Below are positions 18,535 to 24,484 of a DNA stretch of 24,484 bases, in pieces; position 1 is the first letter of the stretch; each line of letters begins with the position of its first letter. The translations under genes were made by a program, and so were the position numbers. This DNA comes from a virus: the IMG/VR virus record IMGVR_UViG_3300025131_000409, positions 1-24,484 of that record; one strand, given 5' to 3'. The notes under the pieces were generated by a model that was not told where the DNA came from, ran no database searches, and worked only from the letters and a program-made list of their open reading frames with translations.

Positions 18535-18820
18535 GAGAGAAATAGTTAATACAGTTCTGAGTTCAGGATTCAATAAATGTAAGCGTGCATGGGGGAGTAA
18601 TGGAGCTGCTCTCGGTATGCATGAAGAAGTTGATGTCCTGTTAGGTGAAGACTTTAAAATTCAAGCTAAATGTAGGAAGAAATTAGCATCATTTCTAGTA
18701 CCAACTGAACATGTAGATGCTGTAGTATGTAAGCAGGATAGAGGTGAGACCCTTATTATTATGAGATTTGATGACTGGTTAGAAGAAAGATTCATTTGTT
18801 CAATGCCGGAGGATAGATAA
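18497..18820 (+). CDS. putative PD-(D/E)XK nuclease, Holliday-junction-resolvase-like
   Basis: The start has AAAGGAG upstream. The 107-aa product shows KGNRFEREIVNTVL (8-21) with an early Glu, a conserved-looking RAWGSNGAALG (30-40), VDVLLGEDFKIQAKCRKK (45-62) with D46 and the Q56-x-K58 pair, and a final strand-helix (GETLIIMRFDDWLEE). The order E...D...(E/Q)xK is the PD-(D/E)XK nuclease pattern used by Hjc-type resolvases. In this operon it would resolve recombination intermediates or branched DNA before packaging. The length is normal for phage Hjc-like enzymes. The catalytic Gln in place of Glu is a known variation. Confidence 0.7.
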   Translation: MPSPSKAKGNRFEREIVNTVLSSGFNKCKRAWGSNGAALGMHEEVDVLLGEDFKIQAKCRKKLASFLVPTEHVDAVVCKQDRGETLIIMRFDDWLEERFICSMPEDR

Positions 18821-19029
18821 TGCACACTATGTTTAAATTCGGTGACCATTGTTTAGCTGGAATAAGTATGATGTATATTGAGCCAGTAAAAACATACTCA
18901 TTATTAGTAACATTTATGTTACTACATATAACAATAGATATATTGAATTATGGATTTAGAATCGGGTTAAATATTGGAGATGGTGAAATATTCTTTAAAT
19001 TGCAAACTGGAATAAGGGCTCGATCTTGA
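18820..19029 (+). CDS. 69-aa membrane protein, last gene of the rightward block
   Basis: The ATG overlaps the preceding stop (TAATG). The product starts MHTMFKFGDHCLAGISMMYI and has a membrane span at about 26-45 (YSLLVTFMLLHITIDILNYG), followed by a polar, Gly-rich tail. The stop codon lies inside the loop of the converging hairpin. A late position and a single span would be compatible with a holin-like or host-membrane role; neither is shown. Confidence 0.6.
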   Translation: MHTMFKFGDHCLAGISMMYIEPVKTYSLLVTFMLLHITIDILNYGFRIGLNIGDGEIFFKLQTGIRARS

Positions 19030-19042
19030 ATCGGGCCCTTAT
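19012..19042. terminator. 13-bp hairpin at the convergent junction
   Basis: The arms at 19012-19024 and 19030-19042 pair over 13 bases (ATAAGGGC / GCCCTTAT outside, CGAT / ATCG inside, one T.G pair) around a five-base loop. The stop codons of both converging genes lie in it. No T run follows on either strand, so termination would be non-canonical; it may also protect 3' ends or be an RNase target. Its symmetry suits a bidirectional element. Confidence 0.65.
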
Positions 19043-21687
19043 CTATTCTGAAGTTCAAGTATCAATCTTCTCAAATTATCATCAACATTATCTTTCTTTT
19101 TCTTCTTAAATGGTTTAACTCCAAAATATTTCTTAGAATATTTATTAATAGTTTTACGACCTTCTTTAATTTCTGATCGTGGATACCAACCAAGTTCATG
19201 ACGTATTATGTCTATACCTCTACCATCTCTAAGTGCAGGTATATTCTTTGTCCGCCACCTTGCAAGCTCTACATTCATCCTATTCCACATATTACGCTTT
19301 TCTTCAGTATCAATCTTTTTCTTTGGATTTACCCAATCAGGAACATCACCTTTGCCATAGTAATTTATATATCCAGTTAACATTTTAGCCCATTCATTAT
19401 CTGGCATCTTGTAAAGCTGAAACATATTTAACGCATATAGCATATCACCTACTATTGGGCCAGAAAAATCATTAACCATTCCACGCTTTCTTTCAAGTTT
19501 TTCATCATCTCCAGTAAAATATTCTGCAAGATCCTGTAAACGTTCTACGGTATCATTTTCTAGTGTATTAGTAAGATCTAGATTTGTAGTTAATGATAAA
19601 GCTTGTACAGCTGTATAAATACCAGCAAATCTCAATGCTTGTTTAAGTTCTGGAGCATCATATTGACCAGACAATAATGCATCATAAGAACCTTTAACAA
19701 TCTTAGATTGTAAGTTTAAAAAAGACATGGGATAATGCATAAATTGAAATGCTAATTCACCTAATGCTGTATTATAATCTTTTGCTTGCATTTTTGGCTT
19801 ACCATCAGCAGAAAGTTCCGTTGAACGTGGAGCGGTTCCTCCTATAGCTCGTGCTTTAGCATGTGCTGCATACTCAAATGCAAAAGTATTTACAGCCTTA
19901 ATAGCAAATTTAGTAGCCATACGCTCTATTGCTTTCTTATTAGCACTACCTGGATCTTTAAATTTAGCAGCATCTACTACGCTATGACCATTAAGCGTCT
20001 CATAAGCTTCCACCCATGCTATACGAAACATCCACTGACGTGTAGCATTCTCAGTAAATCTGTGGAACATTAAGGATTTACCAACAGCCCAATCAATTCT
20101 TGGATCCAATTTCTTTAACACACCCTTATCTCTATATGAAACTGTATTTCTAATTGGATCATACTTAATATCTGATACATTTACACCTTCAGAAGGGATA
20201 AGACCCTCTGCTACCAATTCTCTACCAGCTTCCTTAAACTTAAAACCCTGTTCTTTCTCTATTTCTGAGAGTGTTCCCTCATAATGAGAATGATATTTAC
20301 CTACCGCCCTAGCAGCACTTAAAACCCCATTTTGTGTAAAGAAGTAGGCTGCACTTGCACCGTTACGTATAGCACCAGTAACAGATAATCCCATAGATTT
20401 TAATGTTTCTACAGCCATCAATCCTCTAACAGTAGCATTAACCCAATCAGGTCTCTCCATTAATCCTTTAGTAGCTATCTGAAATGTATCGTCAATAAAA
20501 TGACGCATATCCCTAACAAATTCTATGTCTACATCTTCCTTCTGCATACGTCTCATAGCAGGAATATACTGTTCTTGAATAAAGTTTATCTTATTAAAGG
20601 CAATTACATCTTTAGAATACTGTGTTAGGATGAAGAATGGGTTCTTTGCCCATATATTATTAATATTTTCATTTCTTCCCTTAGCCTGATCTGGAATCAT
20701 GGTTTCTATACGTCCAATTAAAGTTTCTACAGCTTTATTCTTAGAATTTACATCCTTAGCTTCCATCAGACCACGCATTCTATAATTCATTTCAACTACA
20801 CTATCTAATACATAATGTGGTAAATAACCACCTCTATCCATCCCAACTTTAATACGTTCACGTGCTTCCTTGATACGCTTTATATAATTACGAGCATTTT
20901 TAGGTAAAATAGGAGAATCGTAAGTCATTTTGACTACATTTTCCATCCTTTCCAACCCATTTAGCATAACTTTACCCATACGATCAAGCAATTCCCTAGA
21001 TTCCTCTACAGCAAGACGAGTATCTCTAGAATACTTACCACTTTCAGCAGAGTAAGTATTCTTGTCCATCTCCATGAGCTTTATGTAATCTTCAATAACC
21101 TTTCCACCATTTTGATTAAATAAATTAGTATATTCTCTGTAATACTCACTTGTATTATCTTCAGTACCTGCACTAAGAATTTTAGTTTCAAGCTCCTGCA
21201 TTCTAGTCTGATATTTTTTAACTTCTTTCTTAGACATGCCTGTTTCTGAAATAAGAGCATTTCTTATATGTTTAGAGATAGATTTTGAATATGAAAGATA
21301 TTGATCCATATTATTACGTTCATAATTAATGGCCATATTTACATTTTCATAAAACATTCTTGTAACTGGAGATTTATTGGCAATAGCATCAGGTACATAG
21401 AAATATTTCCTAAATACCCCTATCTTCCCACTCTTATAATTACCCTCTATATTGTCAATCTCACGTTTCATCCGATTAACCATACCTTGAGAGAACTTAA
21501 AATCACTATTAAATGGAAGACGGAACAAATGCTCTGCTACATCATTTAAATAAGTTTCAGCATGCAGATCCTCAGCTTTATTGCCACCTATCTCACCTAA
21601 ATGTTTCCTGATAATAGCCTTACTATTCCAATGCTTTACTATGTCTTCAAAATCCTTATTACGCTCACCATAGAAGCAACTATTCAT
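19039..21687 (-). CDS. 882-aa large virion-type protein
   Basis: The ATG has AAAGGAG seven bases upstream. The protein is large, mostly helical and charged, with a coiled-coil-like middle (TRMQELETKILSAG, RIKEARERIKVGMD). A more hydrophobic region follows (MAVETLKSMGLSVTGAIRNG, then ASAAYFFTQNGVLSAAR), then aromatic segments (ATRQWMFRIAWVEAYETLNG, LGELAFQFMHYPMSF). The C-terminus is strongly basic (KPFKKKKKD). This composition resembles large phage polyvalent or internal-virion proteins that travel with the DNA. No enzyme motif is recognised. It is the last gene of its strand and shares a transcription unit with the giant gene upstream. Confidence 0.7.
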   Translation of the reverse strand: MNSCFYGERNKDFEDIVKHWNSKAIIRKHLGEIGGNKAEDLHAETYLNDVAEHLFRLPFNSDFKFSQGMVNRMKREIDNIEGNYKSGKIGVFRKYFYVPDAIANKSPVTRMFYENVNMAINYERNNMDQYLSYSKSISKHIRNALISETGMSKKEVKKYQTRMQELETKILSAGTEDNTSEYYREYTNLFNQNGGKVIEDYIKLMEMDKNTYSAESGKYSRDTRLAVEESRELLDRMGKVMLNGLERMENVVKMTYDSPILPKNARNYIKRIKEARERIKVGMDRGGYLPHYVLDSVVEMNYRMRGLMEAKDVNSKNKAVETLIGRIETMIPDQAKGRNENINNIWAKNPFFILTQYSKDVIAFNKINFIQEQYIPAMRRMQKEDVDIEFVRDMRHFIDDTFQIATKGLMERPDWVNATVRGLMAVETLKSMGLSVTGAIRNGASAAYFFTQNGVLSAARAVGKYHSHYEGTLSEIEKEQGFKFKEAGRELVAEGLIPSEGVNVSDIKYDPIRNTVSYRDKGVLKKLDPRIDWAVGKSLMFHRFTENATRQWMFRIAWVEAYETLNGHSVVDAAKFKDPGSANKKAIERMATKFAIKAVNTFAFEYAAHAKARAIGGTAPRSTELSADGKPKMQAKDYNTALGELAFQFMHYPMSFLNLQSKIVKGSYDALLSGQYDAPELKQALRFAGIYTAVQALSLTTNLDLTNTLENDTVERLQDLAEYFTGDDEKLERKRGMVNDFSGPIVGDMLYALNMFQLYKMPDNEWAKMLTGYINYYGKGDVPDWVNPKKKIDTEEKRNMWNRMNVELARWRTKNIPALRDGRGIDIIRHELGWYPRSEIKEGRKTINKYSKKYFGVKPFKKKKKDNVDDNLRRLILELQNR

Positions 21688-21910
21688 TTAAAGCTCCTTT
21701 ATTGTTAAAGTGGTACTTAGTGTCCAGAAAAGAAAGAAACGGCCTTCTAGACCCCTTTACGGGCCTTATATGACCCCATACTGATCTTACATAAGGTACA
21801 AGAGGTTTCAAAACTTTATACGCTGGGTAGGGCCACTTTCTTAAACCAAAATCAAAAGTTGATATATGTGGTATAGAATTTTCGTTATTTTTCATTTGAT
21901 TAAAGCCCAC
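21680..21910 (-). CDS. small protein between two giant genes, start uncertain
   Basis: The frame starts at a GTG (21910) or an in-frame ATG five codons later. AAAGGTGG lies just before and over the GTG, so it could serve the ATG with wide spacing. The product contains FDFGLRKWPYPAYKVLKPL, then basic and aromatic residues (VWGHIRPVKGSRRPFLSFL) and overlaps the next gene by eight bases. It is 71-76 aa, basic and Pro-rich, with no recognised family. Overlaps with both giants favour a real gene. Confidence 0.5.
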   Translation of the reverse strand: MGFNQMKNNENSIPHISTFDFGLRKWPYPAYKVLKPLVPYVRSVWGHIRPVKGSRRPFLSFLDTKYHFNNKGALNE

Positions 21911-24484
21911 CTTTACACGTTTTCCTCTTATCTATTCTATTTTCCTTCCAATTGCTGAACATATTTCTTACTTCCCTGATTTGATACTCACCCTCCTTAA
22001 CTTTAGTAACCTCACCACGATAAGTACCTATCCCCATACCTTGTAGTTTAATTTCCATGTCTGGAGTAATAACGCCATCAAGTACAGATCGTAAAACATT
22101 GTTAGCCTTCACTGGATCTAAATTATATTTTGTTTGATATAATGGGCTGGGTCTTAAATCAAAAGTCAGATCATTACTATAGCCTGCAAAATAATTCTTT
22201 ATTCTATTATATTCACCAGCTATTTCAGAAGCTACATCCATATGTCCATTGTTATTAAGCCAAGTAAAAACTTCTTTAAAGATTCTATTATTTAAAGCCA
22301 TAAATGGTAGTTCTGTATCACCTTTAACAAAATGTCTTGGAACTACATTGGAACGCAAGAGCATCTTTGCTTTATAATATATAAATGCCTTGTCTTCTCC
22401 AAAATCTCCCAACTGATATTGCTCTAATACTTTTGGTTCTCCTTCCTGAGAGTAAGACTTTTTAAAATAATTTTCCAAAAGTAAAGTATTTTCATTAGAT
22501 GCTTTACTAAAAGGGCCAAAGTCAGCTCTGTTTTTTCTCCATCTATTAAGAGCCCTACTCCAAACACCTACTAACCTTTGTGCTACCTCCTGAGAATCTG
22601 CATCATATCTATCAAAAGCTTTTTTACTTGCAAACATTGGAGTACTATTGTGTACATAATGCCATGTATATCCTTCTAAAGTTGACTCACGAGAAGCTCT
22701 ATGTCCAACAATAGGATTCTTTAACACAAGAAATTTACCACTTCGCTTCTTAGAAGATCTACCATTAGCACGTATTGTTTCCACATATTTAACTGCATCC
22801 CAATTAGGAGTACCATCCTTACTATATAAATTACCAACAATTTTATATAAAGTCTGAGGTTTATCTGTAGGATTATTTATAAAGCCAGCTTTCTTTTTAT
22901 TAACAGTGTATTTATTTTGAGCTGCATAAGAGCCATCCTCACCCTTTTCTCCCCTAATAATTTTAAGAGTTTCCTGACCTCTAATGGATTCAATTATATT
23001 TCTTGCAGCTACAGCATTATCCATACGATTAACTATCCCTGATATCACAGAAGTATTTCCATTCTTAAATCCTAATTGATACTCTAGCTTGCTAGCAAGG
23101 AAACCTTCTTCTTGCAGGATGAGATCATATAGTAAAGCTGCATTTTCATCCATCCTTAGATATTGATTCTTAGCCACATCAAATATTTTTTCATGATGAA
23201 TTATCATTTCCTCATGAGAGATACCAATCACTTTCATAAGGCTTAATTGATCAAGAAAAGTTTCAGATTTAATTTTCATGTCACTAATATCTTTATGATG
23301 AGACCATGCCAAATCCATTTCTTCAGTTCTAAACATAGAATTCTGCACCACTCCATCCATCACACGTCCTGCATTACTTAGCTTCATTAATTTATCAAGA
23401 TTTTTTTCTGTAAACTTAATTACATTATTGGTAGGCGTAGCCTTACCCTCTAATACTAACCTTTTAAGACCTATAACGTCACGTGCCATAGGTTCCTTAT
23501 TATCTGTTGTCTTAAAAAATAATGGTATGAGTTCATTTAATTTAGCAGTCATATCAACATCAGCATTCTGAAATTTCCTAACCAAAGCTCTAAATATATA
23601 ACTATTAGGATCATTAAAAAACTTTCTCATGCGAACATAATGTGAATGTATATCATATGCAGTAGCTTGCTTCCCACCCATCTCACTAAATTGATTATTA
23701 AATATTGAAGAAGGTCTACGCATTACATCCATTACTTGATATAAGATATCAGCTTGTATACTGCCGGGATCAAAGTCCATCAATTTTGTCATCAATTCAG
23801 GTTCCTTCTCGGCAAGAAGCATATAGTCATATGGTTTTTCCCTCATTGTTGGATCTAAATTTTTAATAAAATCAACTATACTTTGATTACCTTTCTCTAG
23901 TCTTCTAAATAAATCTCCATTAGCAACCAAGTTATCAACATCATATCCTAGTTTAGTATTTATATTCTGATTTCCTATTGAAAGACCACCTAAACTTGCC
24001 CACTCAATGGCAGACTGCATACCAATAACCTTACCAACAGCTCTTTGATCTGCTAATATATCAGCCTTTAAATTATGTATATTATCTGTAACCCTACTTC
24101 CTGCATGCATTAGATCACCCTTAGCATCAAATCCAGTACCCCAAAGATTAGCTTTTCTCACACCAGGTTCAAGTATATTATATTCTTCATTATTGCTTGA
24201 TAGTTTAAATGAATTCTTCAAGAATCCCCACTTTAATTCCTTACCATCAACACGTGAGAAATCATGAGTACCTCTTCCCCTGTCTCCATCATGATCTCCC
24301 TGTAAATTAGAACGTACATCAAGAGAGTTCATTCCTTCCATGGTACCAATACTAGTAGCCCTTTCATCTTTAGATCTAAATCTTAACCTGACAGGAACAA
24401 AATCAGAAGCACCCTTTCTGGGGCCACGTTCTACCTGCTTTATTAAATGAATTTTATGTTCATTGATAGCAACCTTCATCTTTC
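21900..24484 (-). CDS. C-terminal part of a giant virion-type protein with a DxDGD motif (partial)
   Basis: At least 859 residues are visible. The frame is open to the right edge and the visible N-terminus does not look like a true start, so the gene continues outside. Near the visible N-terminus, residues 26-66 read like the catalytic barrel of two-barrel RNA polymerases: VPVRLRFRSKDERATS, a short spacer, then DVRSNLQGDHDGDRG. D62, D64 and D66 form DHDGD, matching the DxDGD metal loop of YonO/crAss-type and cellular polymerases. The remaining 790 residues are helical and unassigned. It could be a virion RNA polymerase or a polyvalent injected protein; the motif alone is suggestive, not proof. 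Confidence 0.6.
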   Translation of the reverse strand, partial: KMKVAINEHKIHLIKQVERGPRKGASDFVPVRLRFRSKDERATSIGTMEGMNSLDVRSNLQGDHDGDRGRGTHDFSRVDGKELKWGFLKNSFKLSSNNEEYNILEPGVRKANLWGTGFDAKGDLMHAGSRVTDNIHNLKADILADQRAVGKVIGMQSAIEWASLGGLSIGNQNINTKLGYDVDNLVANGDLFRRLEKGNQSIVDFIKNLDPTMREKPYDYMLLAEKEPELMTKLMDFDPGSIQADILYQVMDVMRRPSSIFNNQFSEMGGKQATAYDIHSHYVRMRKFFNDPNSYIFRALVRKFQNADVDMTAKLNELIPLFFKTTDNKEPMARDVIGLKRLVLEGKATPTNNVIKFTEKNLDKLMKLSNAGRVMDGVVQNSMFRTEEMDLAWSHHKDISDMKIKSETFLDQLSLMKVIGISHEEMIIHHEKIFDVAKNQYLRMDENAALLYDLILQEEGFLASKLEYQLGFKNGNTSVISGIVNRMDNAVAARNIIESIRGQETLKIIRGEKGEDGSYAAQNKYTVNKKKAGFINNPTDKPQTLYKIVGNLYSKDGTPNWDAVKYVETIRANGRSSKKRSGKFLVLKNPIVGHRASRESTLEGYTWHYVHNSTPMFASKKAFDRYDADSQEVAQRLVGVWSRALNRWRKNRADFGPFSKASNENTLLLENYFKKSYSQEGEPKVLEQYQLGDFGEDKAFIYYKAKMLLRSNVVPRHFVKGDTELPFMALNNRIFKEVFTWLNNNGHMDVASEIAGEYNRIKNYFAGYSNDLTFDLRPSPLYQTKYNLDPVKANNVLRSVLDGVITPDMEIKLQGMGIGTYRGEVTKVKEGEYQIREVRNMFSNWKENRIDKRKTCKGGL

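Noticed and set aside
1-24484. CRISPR array, insertion sequence, integrase or attachment site
   Set aside because: No regularly spaced repeats with spacers, no transposase or recombinase-like protein, and no terminal repeats were seen.

Overview
The window is a piece of an AT-rich tailed-phage genome, about one third G+C by eye. I see no integrase, repressor, host housekeeping gene, tRNA or CRISPR array. Large and small terminase subunits, giant virion-type proteins, a compact replication set and dense runs of tiny coupled genes all point to a lytic tailed phage. It probably infects an aquatic, AT-rich bacterium; the host is an inference, because nothing in the window names it.

Layout. (1) Positions 1-4682, minus strand: a packaging/structural block. 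Read leftwards it runs: a 61-aa protein, small terminase, a 35-aa membrane peptide, a lysozyme-fold protein, a 33-aa peptide, two hypotheticals, large terminase, four tiny genes, a small Cys-rich secreted-looking protein, and the first 25 codons of a gene that may be the portal. Nearly every junction is an ATGA or TAATG overlap. (2) Positions 4683-5228: a divergent control region with two rightward intrinsic terminators and a leftward extended -10 promoter. (3) Positions 5229-8808, plus strand: small accessory genes separated by unusually long non-coding segments (about 800, 160, 440, 100 and 90 bases) packed with hairpins. (4) Positions 8809-19029, plus strand: a dense early/replication operon. 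It holds a Sak4-like ATPase, an SSB with an acidic tail, a primase-helicase, DUF932, a MazG-like hydrolase and a PD-(D/E)XK resolvase, with many small genes; a further structured RNA lies at 17621-17765. (5) Positions 19039-24484, minus strand: two very large proteins of the internal-virion/polyvalent type, the second running off the right edge. The two transcription units converge on a 13-bp hairpin at 19012-19042.

How it works together. The SSB, Sak4-like recombinase, primase-helicase and resolvase form a recombination-dependent replication module. MazG-like and DUF932 proteins are common companions. The leftward block packages DNA and builds the virion.

Most interesting: the Sak4-like ATPase appears circularly permuted, with its P-loop at the C-terminus. 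The early region carries large structured RNAs, two of which share a core motif. The right-edge giant protein carries a DxDGD motif like the catalytic loop of two-barrel RNA polymerases. The primase carries a four-Cys pattern like the PriL iron-sulfur domain. All assignments come from reading the sequence; no database search was run.
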